The translations under genes and the position numbers were made by a program. DNA of 64,000 bases from Psychrobacter ciconiae (GTDB lineage Bacteria; Pseudomonadota; Gammaproteobacteria; Pseudomonadales; Moraxellaceae): the NCBI RefSeq assembly GCF_904846055.1, contig NZ_CAJGYV010000001.1:992001-1056000 (forward strand), read 5' to 3'. Numbering within the stretch: position 1 is the stretch's first letter; each line of letters starts with the position of its first letter. Positions 1 to 10,365 of the stretch are shown piece after piece. The notes beneath the pieces were generated by a model. The model worked only from the letters and a program-made list of their open reading frames with translations, was not told the DNA's origin and ran no database searches.

Positions 1-903
1 TTCTTGATCGTTTAACAACGTGACCGACTCTCCTGATAACGCCTGTCGAACTTGAATGTCACCTTTAATCGCATCGGCGTCAAACGCATGCAGCGGCTGA
101 CCAAGCTCCATCAATACATAGTTGGTCACATCAACCAAAAAGTTATGGTTGCGAAGACCGGATTGCAGCAAAGCATCCACCAGCCATTTTGGTGAATCCA
201 CGCTGCGATCGATATTACTCAAAGGTTGCAGCAGATAACGTGGGCACGCCTCAACCGCACTGACCTTAACTTGCGGCGCTATCAATTGCTCATCGGTAAC
301 TAACCCTGCACTACCGACCAACGGTGGGGTCATAGGCAACTGATTAATTACGGCAATCTCACGGGCAACACCACGAACGCTAAAGCAATCGCCGCGATTT
401 GGAGTGATTGAGATGTCAAAAATCTCATTATCCAAACCCAAATAATCGCGAATATCAGCACCAATAGGCGCATCACTTGGCAATTCAAGCAAACCATCAA
501 TGCTATCGATTAAATCAATTTCTGAAGCGCCGCAAAGCATACCGTTTGACGCCACGCCCCGAAGCTTGCTTTTTTTAATTTTAAAGCCTTTACCATCATC
601 GCTTGGCAGCACCGCCCCAACCATTGCCACCGGCGCTTTCATGCCAACGCTGACATTAGGAGCGCCGCAAACGATTTGTAATAGCTCATCACCACCGACA
701 TTGACCTGAGTCACCCGCAGCTTATCGGCGTCCGGATGCGGGGCGACGTCCATCACCTCACCGACCACCACGCCGCTAAAATCGCGAGCAACCTTATAGC
801 GATCATCAATCTCAAGCCCTGCCATGGTCAGCTGATCCGCCAATTGCTCACTGCTATTGTTCGGGTTGACCCACTGCCGAAGCCATTGTTCGCTGATTTT
901 CAT
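1..903 (-). CDS. pheT: Phenylalanyl-tRNA synthetase beta subunit, N-terminal part (cut by window edge)
   Basis: Beta chain of the (alpha-beta)2 enzyme that charges tRNA-Phe. About 301 N-terminal codons are visible; the C-terminal part (full length near 800 residues) lies left of the window. The protein starts MKISEQWLRQWV, then shows the N-terminal OB-fold tRNA-binding domain (residues about 40-150, with the VCGAPNV segment) and the start of the B3/B4 editing region (ITPNRGDC, NYVLMELGQPLHAFD). It starts 65 bases downstream of the pheS stop and is the last visible gene of rpmI-rplT-pheS-pheT. Confidence 0.97.
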   Translation of the reverse strand, partial: MKISEQWLRQWVNPNNSSEQLADQLTMAGLEIDDRYKVARDFSGVVVGEVMDVAPHPDADKLRVTQVNVGGDELLQIVCGAPNVSVGMKAPVAMVGAVLPSDDGKGFKIKKSKLRGVASNGMLCGASEIDLIDSIDGLLELPSDAPIGADIRDYLGLDNEIFDISITPNRGDCFSVRGVAREIAVINQLPMTPPLVGSAGLVTDEQLIAPQVKVSAVEACPRYLLQPLSNIDRSVDSPKWLVDALLQSGLRNHNFLVDVTNYVLMELGQPLHAFDADAIKGDIQVRQALSGESVTLLNDQE

Positions 904-968
904 AAATATCTCGAATCATTATTAAAAAGCAAATCTTACTTGCTAAAGATAGGGTTTAATTAAGCCGT

Positions 969-2042
<1,074 letters not shown>

Positions 2043-2150
2043 TTAATCAGAGTGTTTATTGTAAAGATTTGAATTAATTTTGCAAACAATTCAAAGACAT
2101 CAGCGTAAACTTAATCCAAAATTAACCGCATTAACAAATTAAAAATATAA

Positions 2151-2179
2151 AAAAAGCTGCCAACTTAGGGCAGCTTTTT
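2151..2179 (-). terminator. Intrinsic terminator-like hairpin between rplT and pheS
   Basis: An 11-bp perfect stem (AAAAAGCTGCC / GGCAGCTTTTT) with a 7-base loop and A/T runs on both sides. On the minus strand it lies downstream of rplT and upstream of pheS, so it would cut or attenuate transcription into pheST and raise the ratio of ribosomal protein to synthetase. E. coli pheST has a pheM attenuator in a comparable place; no Phe-rich leader peptide was seen here. Confidence 0.75.
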
Positions 2180-2292
2180 ATAAACAAGATTATCATCAAT
2201 CAAAGCTTATGATCTGAACTAATAATAATCCCATCTTTGCCTACTTTACTTAAATTAAAGCATTTAAATTAAAGCGAGCAGTGACTTGACGA

Positions 2293-2652
2293 TTAAGCCG
2301 CCAATTGTGCTTTTGATTTTTCAACCAACGCTTCAAAAGCTTTAGCATCATGCATGGCAATGTCAGCCAATACACGGCGGTCGATAGCGATGTTCGCTTT
2401 TTTAAGACCGTTGATAAAGCGGCTGTAGCTCAAGCCGTTGATACGCGCGCCAGCATTGATACGTGCAATCCAAAGACGACGGAAGGTACGTTTTTTGTTA
2501 CGGCGGTCGCGGTAGGCATACTGACCAGCTTTAGTTACCGCTTGAACAGCAACACGGAAGACGCGTGAGCGCGCACCGTAGTAGCCTTTAGCGCGTTTAA
2601 GGATTTTTTTGTGACGGCGGTTTGCCTGAACACCACGTTTTACACGGGCCAT
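2293..2652 (-). CDS. rplT: 50S ribosomal protein L20
   Basis: 119 residues, the standard length. It binds 23S rRNA early in large-subunit assembly and in many bacteria represses its own operon. The N-terminus is the typical basic extension ([21 protein letters not shown]), followed by [20 protein letters not shown] and [12 protein letters not shown], which are L20 signatures. It sits 90 bases downstream of rpmI in the same orientation. Confidence 0.99.
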   Translation of the reverse strand: MARVKRGVQANRRHKKILKRAKGYYGARSRVFRVAVQAVTKAGQYAYRDRRNKKRTFRRLWIARINAGARINGLSYSRFINGLKKANIAIDRRVLADIAMHDAKAFEALVEKSKAQLAA

Positions 2653-2742
2653 AATTTACTCCAAAAATGAGGGTGACCAAGATTAAAATATCAGTTGGTC
2701 AAATAGCAATAAAATCGTAACTAATTAATTGACAATTATTAA

Positions 2743-2940
2743 TTAGATGTAAGGGCACATACGACGAACCGCAGCTTCGTCAGACTTATTTACCATTACC
2801 AATCCGCGTAATTGACGGATACGTTTTGCTGATTTTTTGGTCAAAATGTGGCTTTTAAACGCTTGCTTACGCTTGAATCCGTTTGCTGTTTTTTTAAAAC
2901 GCTTAGCAGCACCGCGTTTGGTTTTCATCTTCACTTTCAT
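2743..2940 (-). CDS. rpmI: 50S ribosomal protein L35
   Basis: 65 residues, very basic, with the L35 signature [13 protein letters not shown] near the start and [16 protein letters not shown] in the middle. It is the first gene of the rpmI-rplT-pheS-pheT unit. infC, which usually precedes rpmI in gamma-proteobacteria, is absent: the upstream 400 bases hold only a promoter and the next gene points away. Confidence 0.98.
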   Translation of the reverse strand: MKVKMKTKRGAAKRFKKTANGFKRKQAFKSHILTKKSAKRIRQLRGLVMVNKSDEAAVRRMCPYI

Positions 2941-3027
2941 GAATGATTGCCTCTTGGTCTTGGTTAAGAACCTCTTTGGTCAGTCAGTGCTCTAAAGCCA
3001 CTAAGCTGCCTTGAGGTGGGAGGCGCT

Positions 3028-3057
3028 ATTTTAGCAAAAATCTGTAAGCTTTGCCAA
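3028..3057 (-). promoter_or_regulatory. Promoter of rpmI-rplT-pheST
   Basis: On the minus strand, TTGGCA (3052-3057) and TAAAAT (3028-3033) are separated by 18 bases, a good sigma-70 match. This predicts a transcript start near 3021 and a leader of about 80 bases before rpmI. I saw nothing else convincing in the 402-base region 2941-3342. The leader is where L20 autoregulation could act, since there is no infC message upstream. Confidence 0.6.
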
Positions 3058-3342
3058 GCTTTGTTTTGCCTTGGTGACGACCATTGATTTTTTATGCAAA
3101 TTTATCAAAAGCGCTGCCAAGTTAAGCTATAATTGTTGAGTGAGTCACTAAGTTTTTTAATCGCAGCGTTAAGTGGCAGTATTTTGAAATCAAAGGCGCA
3201 AAACCTGTGAGCTAAAAAATATTGAAATCCTGCGATTGCTGTGATTAAGTAGCCGATGACGATGGGCGGCGCCAAAAAATGACGACACGACGCGCAATTT
3301 GATGACGATATAAGCAATGGTTCAATCATAAAGGAGGAAGCA

Positions 3343-3786
3343 TTGACAAATCAGACGTTCGATTTTGATGATGGGGTGTTTGTCTTTGAGACAGTAATGC
3401 GCGTTCGCAATACTGAGATTGATGCCAGTCAATATTTGACTTTTGAGGCGCTCACCGCTCAGCTTGCGGAGGCTCGAGCGCGCTTTTTATTTTCAAAAGG
3501 CATTAAAGAGGTAAATTCAGATTTTCAAGGCTTAATGGTCAACAAGCTGACCCTTGAGATGGTAAATCGGGCGCGAGCGCGAGAGGAGCTTTTGTTTGAA
3601 GTTGGGGTCGAAACCCTTACCGAAGATGGCGGCACTTTGGCTATTAAAGTGACCCGCATGAATGACGCTTCGCTTGTGGCGGCGGCGCGGCAGCATTTTA
3701 TTAATTTTGACTATCGCTTAAATCAGCCAGCACCGCTGAATGCAAGTATTGCCGACGCCCTTAATCCGCAGCCATTTGAGCTTTAA
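3343..3786 (+). CDS. Thioesterase-family protein (hot-dog fold, 4HBT-like)
   Basis: 147 residues resembling acyl-CoA thioesterases of the single hot-dog type: an N-terminal strand ([21 protein letters not shown]), a long helix ([15 protein letters not shown]) and a beta-rich second half ([22 protein letters not shown]). The substrate cannot be told. The start is TTG at 3343, chosen because a strong AAAGGAGG lies at 3330-3337 with ideal spacing and no ATG is near. It precedes hisIE on the same strand with an 86-base gap to the preferred hisIE start. Confidence 0.8.
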   Translation: MTNQTFDFDDGVFVFETVMRVRNTEIDASQYLTFEALTAQLAEARARFLFSKGIKEVNSDFQGLMVNKLTLEMVNRARAREELLFEVGVETLTEDGGTLAIKVTRMNDASLVAAARQHFINFDYRLNQPAPLNASIADALNPQPFEL

Positions 3787-3872
3787 AACTTAAAAAATTT
3801 TGGTTGGACGCCAAAGCAAGGCGTCGATTTAAAACTGTGATAACTAAAACTGTGAGAATAATGGAACATCTT

Positions 3873-4715
3873 ATGAGCAATGCTTGGCTTGATAGCGTAA
3901 ATTTTAATAAAGATGGGCTAATTCCAGCCATTGCCCAAGATGCTGATTCAGGTCGCGTTTTGATGGTGGCTTGGATGAACCGCGAGGCGCTACAACTGAC
4001 CGCCGATACCAAAACGGCGGTTTATTTTTCGCGCTCGCGGCAACAGCTTTGGCATAAAGGCGAAACCTCGGGACACACCCAAATTGTCCATGAAATTCGT
4101 CTTGATTGTGACGCGGATGTGATTGTCTTGCAAATCACCCAAATCGGCGGCATTGCTTGCCATACGGGTCGTGAGTCCTGCTTTTATCAGCGTTTAGAAT
4201 TAAGCGGTGACGCCCCGACTTGGCAAGCGGTCGATGAGGTATTAAAAGACCCCAAAGAAATTTATAGCCATTCTGATGAGCAAAACACAGCCCATATTAA
4301 GACACAAAAAACATCAAATCTGTCGCAAGAAAGCGCCCTAAAAAATAGTATTTTGCAGCAGTTGGATGCGGTGTTGTCTGAGCGCAAACACGCGGCTGCG
4401 GACAGCTCATATGTGGCAAGCTTATACGCTCGCGGCTTAAATAAAATCCTTGAAAAAGTGGGTGAAGAAGCGGTTGAAGCGATTATTGCCGCAAAAGATT
4501 TAGCCGTTTGCCAAAATAAAGATAACAACAAAAATGACCATGGCAATGATTTTGCAGAGGCGCGTCATGAATTAATTTATGAAGTGGCGGACGTTTGGTT
4601 TCATACGCTTGTTGGCTTGGCTTGGTTTGATATCTCCTCTGATGAGGTTACCCATGAGCTTGGTCGCCGCTTTGGGCTGTCAGGGCTTGAGGAAAAAGCC
4701 AATCGAACGTCTTAA
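3873..4715 (+). CDS. hisIE: Bifunctional phosphoribosyl-AMP cyclohydrolase / phosphoribosyl-ATP pyrophosphatase
   Basis: Catalyses steps 2 and 3 of histidine synthesis. The N-terminal HisI domain (about residues 1-120) shows [28 protein letters not shown] and the zinc-site region [13 protein letters not shown]. The C-terminal HisE domain shows [20 protein letters not shown] and [15 protein letters not shown]. Between them is a polar linker of about 50 residues. The frame is open from 3804; I prefer the ATG at 3873 (MSNAWLDSV) because GGAA stands 6 bases before it and the family begins there. No other his gene is in the window. Confidence 0.93.
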   Translation: MSNAWLDSVNFNKDGLIPAIAQDADSGRVLMVAWMNREALQLTADTKTAVYFSRSRQQLWHKGETSGHTQIVHEIRLDCDADVIVLQITQIGGIACHTGRESCFYQRLELSGDAPTWQAVDEVLKDPKEIYSHSDEQNTAHIKTQKTSNLSQESALKNSILQQLDAVLSERKHAAADSSYVASLYARGLNKILEKVGEEAVEAIIAAKDLAVCQNKDNNKNDHGNDFAEARHELIYEVADVWFHTLVGLAWFDISSDEVTHELGRRFGLSGLEEKANRTS

Positions 4716-4751
4716 GTTTGATATTGCTGCTTGATAAGACAATGATTGAAA

Positions 4752-4780
4752 TTACTTTTTGCCCTAAAGCACGTTATAAT
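4752..4780 (+). promoter_or_regulatory. Probable tatABC promoter
   Basis: A perfect -10 box TATAAT at 4775-4780 with a weak -35 (TTACTT, 4752-4757) at 17 bases, about 65 bases before tatA. It is the only good candidate between hisIE and tatA. Confidence 0.5.
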
Positions 4781-4844
4781 AATCCCACGGCTATTTTGAT
4801 AAGTAAAACCTAGTTTTGCTTATATTATTAACAAGGATAAAAAT

Positions 4845-5099
4845 ATGGGCGGCTTTTCGATTACCCATTGGCTGATTTTGCTGGTGGTGGTGGTGGTGGT
4901 ATTTGGCACTTCCAAGCTTAAAAATGCCGGAAAAGACTTGGGCGGCGCGGTCAAAGGCTTTAAAGATGCGGTCCGCGATGAAGAAAGCGATCACCAAAAG
5001 CGCCGTGTTCTTGACCATGACCGCGAGGCGCTAACGCCAAAAGAAGGCACGCGGGTTGATGATATTAAGGTAACCACGTCTGATGACGACAAGCTTTAA
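4845..5099 (+). CDS. tatA: Sec-independent translocase subunit TatA
   Basis: 84 residues. Forms the oligomeric pore of the twin-arginine export system in the inner membrane. The N-terminus [19 protein letters not shown] is the single membrane helix, followed by the [24 protein letters not shown] amphipathic helix typical of TatA, then a charged tail. The membrane helix is encoded by consecutive GTG codons at about 4881-4900. First gene of tatABC; 28 bases separate it from tatB. Confidence 0.96.
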   Translation: MGGFSITHWLILLVVVVVVFGTSKLKNAGKDLGGAVKGFKDAVRDEESDHQKRRVLDHDREALTPKEGTRVDDIKVTTSDDDKL

Positions 5100-5127
5100 G
5101 CCATCATTATTATGACGTGGTTGAGCT

Positions 5128-5751
5128 ATGTTTGATATTGGATTTTCTGAGCTGCTGATTTTTGGCATTGTGGCTTTGGTGGTTTTGGGACCGGAAAAGC
5201 TGCCAAAAGCGGCGCGAACTGCAGGTCAATGGTATGGCAAATTGCGCCGAACGGTGAGCACTTTGCAATCTGAGATTGAAGCGGAGCTTGATTTGGCGGA
5301 GACTCGGCAACAATTAAAAGACGAGCTTGCCAAAATCCGGCAAACTGAAGCCGAAATGCGTTCTGAGATGGCAAGAATGCGCGGCAGTATTCACGAGATG
5401 GAAGCCGCCAGCCGTCAACATCAAAGCCAAAACCAAACTACCGCACCGCAATTTGCTGATAATAACAAAGGCGGCGGCAAGCACGCCGCGCCAACGGCTG
5501 ATTATTCCTATCACCAAGGCTCACAGCCAACATCGAGCGCCCCTGATAATGACCATCAATCCAATCTTAAAGCGGACATCGCCGAAGCAGACGATTGGCT
5601 TGCCACCAAACCTTGGGAAAATATGTGGTTTAAGCTTGGCGATTATGACAAAGCAAGACGACTGCCACCGGCGCCAAGGTTGCCCAATTATCAAGCAGAT
5701 ATGTTGCTGAGCGCTCAACGATTAACTCAATCATCATCGGGGGATAAATGA
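5128..5751 (+). CDS. tatB: Sec-independent translocase subunit TatB
   Basis: 207 residues. Partner of TatC in the twin-arginine signal receptor complex. It starts MFDIGFSELLIFGIVALVVLGPEKLP, the TatB membrane helix plus the GPEKLP hinge, followed by a long amphipathic/coiled-coil helix (residues about 30-105) and a low-complexity Gln/His/Ala-rich tail of about 100 residues. The length is above the E. coli protein (171). Its end overlaps the tatC start by 4 bases (ATGA), so the two are translationally coupled. Confidence 0.95.
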   Translation: MFDIGFSELLIFGIVALVVLGPEKLPKAARTAGQWYGKLRRTVSTLQSEIEAELDLAETRQQLKDELAKIRQTEAEMRSEMARMRGSIHEMEAASRQHQSQNQTTAPQFADNNKGGGKHAAPTADYSYHQGSQPTSSAPDNDHQSNLKADIAEADDWLATKPWENMWFKLGDYDKARRLPPAPRLPNYQADMLLSAQRLTQSSSGDK

Positions 5752-6530
5752 CCCTGATAAAACGTCCCAAACCAAAAAAATCGCCGCCCAAAGAAGATAT
5801 TTTAGAGGGCGATATGCCCATCACTGAGCATTTGATCGAGCTGCGGCGCCATTTGATTAAGATTTGCGTGGCGATTTTGGTAATATTTTTGGCGTTGGTG
5901 GGGTTTTCACGCGACCTTTACGATATGTTATCAACGCCTTTGGTCGCGCAATTGCCCGTTGGCGCTACGATGATTGCCACCGACATTACCGCCAACTTTA
6001 TGGCGCCGATTCGCTTGACCATTTTTGTGGCGGCGTTTATCGCCATGCCGTATGTGCTTCTGCAAATTTGGTCGTTTGTCGCGCCCGGGCTTTATCAAAA
6101 AGAAAAAAAGGTCGCCATTCCGGTGCTGCTGTCTTCGATCGTGCTGTTTTATTCGGGGGTGGCGTTTGCTTACTTTGTGGTACTCAAAGGCGTTTTGCGC
6201 TTTTTTATCACTTTTGCGCCCAAAAATGTGCTGCCGATGACCGACATTGACAGCTATTTAAGCTTTGCCCTCAAACTGTTTATGGTATTTGGGCTGACCT
6301 TTGAGATTCCGGTAATTACCTTGCTCTTGATATTGGCAAATATCGTCACCATTGAGAGCCTTGAGGACAAGCGGCGCTATATTATCGTCGGCTGCTTTGG
6401 GGTGGCAGCGATTGCTACGCCGCCTGATGGGGTGTCCATGCTGATGCTTGCCATTCCGATGTGGCTGTTATTTGAGCTTGGACTGCTGTTAGCAAAAATT
6501 TTGATTAAAGATAAGTCAGCGGTAAGCTAA
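5748..6530 (+). CDS. tatC: Sec-independent translocase subunit TatC
   Basis: 260 residues, six predicted membrane helices. Recognises twin-arginine signal peptides. Family marks: MPITEHLIELRRHLIK near residue 25, the segment SFVAPGLYQKEKK around residue 110, GLTFEIPVITLLL (the conserved Phe-Glu of helix 4) and the end region AIATPPDGVSMLMLAIP. A short Lys/Pro-rich N-terminal extension precedes the first helix. Last gene of tatABC, followed by the terminator at 6612. Confidence 0.97.
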   Translation: MTLIKRPKPKKSPPKEDILEGDMPITEHLIELRRHLIKICVAILVIFLALVGFSRDLYDMLSTPLVAQLPVGATMIATDITANFMAPIRLTIFVAAFIAMPYVLLQIWSFVAPGLYQKEKKVAIPVLLSSIVLFYSGVAFAYFVVLKGVLRFFITFAPKNVLPMTDIDSYLSFALKLFMVFGLTFEIPVITLLLILANIVTIESLEDKRRYIIVGCFGVAAIATPPDGVSMLMLAIPMWLLFELGLLLAKILIKDKSAVS

Positions 6531-6611
6531 TTTTTGATTTAGCTTATTTAGCCATTCCATTATTTAATTAAGCCCCTTTTTAATTTTCCTTTTAATTTTT
6601 TATTGCCAATG

Positions 6612-6638
6612 AGCCATTGATTCATCAGTGGCTTTTTT
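6612..6638 (+). terminator. Intrinsic terminator after tatABC
   Basis: Stem AGCCATT / AGTGGCT (6612-6618 with 6627-6633, one G-T pair), 8-base loop, then a T run. It lies 80 bases after tatC and before the helicase gene. Confidence 0.65.
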
Positions 6639-6676
6639 GCTTGATTGCAGCGTTGGCAGATGCTAGGTGAAAGCTG

Positions 6677-8176
6677 ATGATGACCGCTTCGATGCCCGCG
6701 TATATGACCGACCCAACCGAGGAGCAGTTGGCGGCGCTCAACATGGCGATGGATAGGCAGTCGTTTAAGATTGTGGCGTATGCTGGCGCCGGCAAAACCA
6801 CGACGCTCAAACTTATCGGCGAGCGGCTTCGCGGTCGTGGGCTGTATTTGGCATTTAACAAAGCCATTGCCAGTGAAGCTCAGCAAAAATTCCCGCCGCA
6901 TGTGGATTGCCGAACGTTTCACTCGCTGGCTTACCGTCACGTATCGCGCGATATCACCGCCAAGCTTGCCCTGCCACGATTTTCGCCAAAGCGCTTGGGC
7001 GATGATTTGCGATTGCAGCCCGTTCAAATCCGCCGAAACATGGATGGGGTGAATAAATTTGTCACCTTAACGCCTGCCAAACTTGCGCGAATGGTGAGCG
7101 ATTCAGTCAGTCACTTTTGCAGCACCCACGCCAGCTACCCCGCCCCGCGCCATATTGAGCTGCCCAAATGGATTGACCAAAATGACGCCGACCAACTTCG
7201 CGAGATGCTGTTTCCGGCGGTTGAAAAACGTTGGCTGCAATCAATTGACGCTCGTCATCCGGCAGGAATTGGTCATGATATTTATTTAAAACTTTGGGCG
7301 CTGTCCAAACCTAATATCCCTGCCGATTTTATTTTATTTGATGAAGCTCAAGATGCTGACCCTCTAATGATGGGGATTTTAACCCAGCAGCCACGGCAAG
7401 TAATTTATGTCGGCGATGCCCATCAGCAAATTTATGAATGGCGCGGCGCAGTAAACGCGATGAAAAAATTGCCACTTCCGCAAACATTATTGACCCAGTC
7501 GTTTCGCTTTGGTGAGCCAATTGCTGACGTTGCCAATACCTTGCTTAAAGCCTTGCAAGAAGACGTTCCATTAAAAGGCAATCCCAACCGCGATTCAAGT
7601 ACCGAATCAGGACTGGTGAATGCTAAAAAAGACGCGATACTTTGCCGAACCAATGCCGCCGCGATGAATCAATTGTTGATTGGGCTAAAGCTTGGTCACC
7701 GCGTCGCACTACAAGCGGACACCGACCGAATGCTGAAGTTTTGCCAAGCGGCGGAAAACTTAAAAAACGGCAAATCGGCTTATGGCGTCCCTGAGCTGGC
7801 TTATTTTTACAACTGGTCGGACGTTCAAGAATATTCTGAAACGAGCGAAGGCAGCGATTTAAAAACACTGGTAAAACTGGTCGATGACCACGGCACCAAT
7901 GTGCTAGCCCAAGCGGTCAATAGCTTAACGCAGATTGAAAACGCCGATTACGTGATTTCAACGGCGCATAAAGCCAAAGGTCTTGAATGGTCGCGGGTCA
8001 AGCTTGATGACGATTTTTATTACGACACCACCGCCAATAGCGTAAAAATCACCCCTGAAGAGCTTCGGCTGCTTTATGTGGCTTGCACGCGGGCGCAAAG
8101 CAATTTGGACTTTCAAAACATTCAAGATTTGATTGTCGGGCTGCAATCCGGCAAAAAAGTCATTTATGGCAATTAA
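6677..8176 (+). CDS. UvrD/Rep-family ATP-dependent DNA helicase (short, superfamily 1)
   Basis: 499 residues with the SF1A motif set: Q-like start (DPTEEQLAAL), motif I AYAGAGKTTTL near residue 35, motif Ia (LYLAFNKAIA, TFHSLAYR), motif II FILFDEAQDADPL, motif III YVGDAHQQIYEWRG, motif IV TQSFRFG, motif V STAHKAKGLEW and motif VI LLYVACTRAQ. It is much shorter than UvrD (about 720) because the 1B/2B insertions are reduced, as in the F-box-helicase-like group of bacterial UvrD proteins. An AGGTGA site 6 bases before the ATG at 6677 supports the start. The role is probably DNA repair or recombination; the exact pathway is unknown. Confidence 0.88.
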   Translation: MMTASMPAYMTDPTEEQLAALNMAMDRQSFKIVAYAGAGKTTTLKLIGERLRGRGLYLAFNKAIASEAQQKFPPHVDCRTFHSLAYRHVSRDITAKLALPRFSPKRLGDDLRLQPVQIRRNMDGVNKFVTLTPAKLARMVSDSVSHFCSTHASYPAPRHIELPKWIDQNDADQLREMLFPAVEKRWLQSIDARHPAGIGHDIYLKLWALSKPNIPADFILFDEAQDADPLMMGILTQQPRQVIYVGDAHQQIYEWRGAVNAMKKLPLPQTLLTQSFRFGEPIADVANTLLKALQEDVPLKGNPNRDSSTESGLVNAKKDAILCRTNAAAMNQLLIGLKLGHRVALQADTDRMLKFCQAAENLKNGKSAYGVPELAYFYNWSDVQEYSETSEGSDLKTLVKLVDDHGTNVLAQAVNSLTQIENADYVISTAHKAKGLEWSRVKLDDDFYYDTTANSVKITPEELRLLYVACTRAQSNLDFQNIQDLIVGLQSGKKVIYGN

Positions 8177-8233
8177 TCTTTGGCAAAATCATTATCAGTA
8201 TAGATTTTTAAAAAATAAGCAGGCGTGAATGTT

Positions 8234-9232
8234 ATGAGTACCCAAGAGTTTATAGCTAGCGCCTTTGCCGCTCCCGTTCGCCTGCTTGCACCGATGGAAG
8301 GCTTAACCGACCCGCTAATGCGCCAAATTTTGACTCAAATTGCAGCAGATTTGGGACGACCTTATGATTGGTCAGTGAGCGAATTTATCCGCGTGACCCA
8401 AACTGTTTTACCCTCGCATGTGTTTTATAAATACGTTCCTGAATTACATTTTGGCGCAAAAACAAGCGCCGGAACACCGCTTCATGTTCAATTGCTAGGA
8501 AGTGACCCCGTACTCATGGCAGAAAATGCCGCCTTTGCCTGCTCGCTTGGTGCTCCTGCCATTGATATTAATTTTGGCTGCCCTGCAAAAACGGTGAATA
8601 ACCATCGCGGCGGCTCAGTATTGCTTGATGAGCCAGTGGTCATGAAGCAAATCATCAGCGCCGTTCGCCAAGCCGTTCCCAAGCAAATTCCCGTTTCTGC
8701 AAAAATCCGCTTGGGCTATTCGGACACCTCAAACATGATGGCCATTCGTGATGCCATTGGCGACAGCGGCGCGGATTGGCTGACCATTCACGCGCGAACC
8801 AAATCGCAAGGCTATAAGCCGCCAGCCTACTGGGAAAATATCGCCGCGTTTAACGACCTTGATATTCCCATCATTGCTAATGGTGAAATTTGGTCAGCGG
8901 TACAAGCGTTGGACTGCACTAAAAAAGCCGAAACACCGCATTTGATGCTTGGTCGCGGCGCGGTCACTCGACCGGATTTGGTCGCGCAAATTGATAAGGA
9001 AAATTTGCCAAACCCTGATCTACTAACTTGGCAAGAGTTATTACCGCATCAATTGACCTTTTTAAATGGCGCGGCTAAAAATGATACGGTCATTGTCGGG
9101 CGCTATAAACAATGGCTTGGCATGCTCACTCGCGGCTATGTTGAGGCGCAGCCGCTTTGGGAGACGGTTAAACGCGAAAAAAACAAAACCGTTATCATCG
9201 ATGTTATTAACAGGCAACTTCATCATGATTGA
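8234..9232 (+). CDS. dusC: tRNA-dihydrouridine synthase, DusC type
   Basis: FMN enzyme reducing a specific uridine in tRNA (U16 for the DusC group). Visible marks: APMEGLTDPLMRQIL at the N-terminus, DWSVSEFIRVT, the catalytic-Cys loop INFGCPAKTVNNHRGGSVL, the KIRLGY strand, WLTIHARTK and the phosphate-binding PIIANGEIW. SEFIRVT and NNHRGGS fit DusC better than DusA or DusB. The frame extends up to a GTG at 8225; the ATG at 8234 with AGG upstream is more likely. About 332 residues. Confidence 0.9.
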   Translation: MSTQEFIASAFAAPVRLLAPMEGLTDPLMRQILTQIAADLGRPYDWSVSEFIRVTQTVLPSHVFYKYVPELHFGAKTSAGTPLHVQLLGSDPVLMAENAAFACSLGAPAIDINFGCPAKTVNNHRGGSVLLDEPVVMKQIISAVRQAVPKQIPVSAKIRLGYSDTSNMMAIRDAIGDSGADWLTIHARTKSQGYKPPAYWENIAAFNDLDIPIIANGEIWSAVQALDCTKKAETPHLMLGRGAVTRPDLVAQIDKENLPNPDLLTWQELLPHQLTFLNGAAKNDTVIVGRYKQWLGMLTRGYVEAQPLWETVKREKNKTVIIDVINRQLHHD

Positions 9233-9242
9233 CGGTTAATGA

Positions 9243-9668
9243 TTAACCACTCATCCGAATCGCCAAGTAAAACAGCATAATCGCGCAAACCAATGACAGC
9301 ACCCATAAAATCGAGCGAAACATCGCCAAATTGGTCAAATAAGCAAAGCAGTAACCAATGCGAATCAACACATAAAGCCAAGCCAGCGTGTTGACGATAA
9401 TTTGCGGCACAAAAAACAGCATCGCGGTCACGACCGCCGCCAAAAATACCGGCAAGGTTTCAAAGCTGTTTTTTTGTGCAGCATTAGCTCGCGCTGCCAT
9501 TCCGGTGGTTCGCTCTAAAAACTCGCGCGGCTGCTGATTGTCCGCTAAGCCAAAGCCGCCTGCCAATTTGGCGACCATTGCCATGACCACTGGCAACAAA
9601 CTTGCCACCACCATCGCCCAAATCGCACCGGCAACGGTATCGGGAATGATTCCAAATAGGGAATTCAT
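9243..9668 (-). CDS. MAPEG-family integral membrane protein
   Basis: 141 residues with four hydrophobic segments (about 12-35, 68-88, 90-110, 117-138). The segment ARANAAQKNSFETLPVFLAA matches the glutathione-binding signature of the MAPEG family (membrane-associated proteins in eicosanoid and glutathione metabolism). Bacterial members are thought to have glutathione transferase or peroxidase activity; none can be assigned here. Its start lies 5 bases after the OsmC-family stop, so the two are co-transcribed, perhaps in peroxide or electrophile stress. Convergent with dusC, with an 10-base gap. Confidence 0.88.
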   Translation of the reverse strand: MNSLFGIIPDTVAGAIWAMVVASLLPVVMAMVAKLAGGFGLADNQQPREFLERTTGMAARANAAQKNSFETLPVFLAAVVTAMLFFVPQIIVNTLAWLYVLIRIGYCFAYLTNLAMFRSILWVLSLVCAIMLFYLAIRMSG

Positions 9669-9673
9669 ACCCT

Positions 9674-10087
9674 CTACCCCTCAATAATTTCAAAATCGTG
9701 AGTGACATTGACGCCGCCTTGCGACAACATCCGGCTGGCTGAGCAGTATTTTTCTGCCGAAAGCTTGATGGCTTTTTCGACTTGCGCCGGTTTCACGCTT
9801 GTTCCGGTGACCACAAAATGTAGGTGAATGTCAGTAAATACTGCCGGAATGGTTTCGGCGCGCTGAGCGGTCATTTCACAAACCACGTCGGTGATTTCTT
9901 GACGCGACTTTTGTAAAATTGCCACCACATCATAACTTGCACAGCCGCCAAGCCCTAGCAGGATTAGCTCCATTGGGCTTGCGCCTTTTTGTTTGTCAGC
10001 GTCGATTTGAACGTCATGACCGGATGGCGACATCCCCAAAAATGCTTTTTCTTCTTGCCAAGTGACTGATGCTTTTAATTCTGCCAT
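9674..10087 (-). CDS. OsmC/Ohr-family protein
   Basis: 137 residues. OsmC proteins are thiol peroxidases of hydroperoxides. The two family cysteines are present: Cys49 in LLGLGGCASYDV and Cys115 in SAEKYCSASRML, as is the conserved GASPMELILLGLGGC loop. It resembles the YhfA-like branch more than Ohr, so the substrate is uncertain. Upstream of and probably co-transcribed with the MAPEG gene. Confidence 0.9.
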   Translation of the reverse strand: MAELKASVTWQEEKAFLGMSPSGHDVQIDADKQKGASPMELILLGLGGCASYDVVAILQKSRQEITDVVCEMTAQRAETIPAVFTDIHLHFVVTGTSVKPAQVEKAIKLSAEKYCSASRMLSQGGVNVTHDFEIIEG

Positions 10088-10365
10088 AGCAGTTGTCCTT
10101 TTTATAATTGCCGAATTGCGGCTTTTAATGATTGAAATTTGACCTTATATCAAAGGTAAGAATAAAGCAAAATTTGGTGAAACATTTTATAGCAAAATAC
10201 TGTTACACATTTCGCCCAAATCTTGCTTTAATAGCGGCAACAAACCTTATTTTGAAGCGGCGTTATTGTTATCTCATAATAATCAGTTTGGGATTGGCAC
10301 TCAATAATAATTATGATAACGCTGTGCGCAAAATAAGCTCAATCACTATTGAAAAAGGTTGAATC

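Noticed and set aside
3105..3329. Open frame of 74 codons on the minus strand before rpmI
   Set aside because: No ribosome site, lies over the thioesterase upstream region and next to the rpmI promoter; no family resemblance.
4791..5018. Minus-strand frame with a run of histidines
   Set aside because: It is the antisense of the GTG repeats in tatA, not a metal-binding gene.
10132..10362. Open frame of 76 codons between the OsmC-type gene and rppH
   Set aside because: No ribosome site and an unlikely composition; the region is needed for two divergent promoters.
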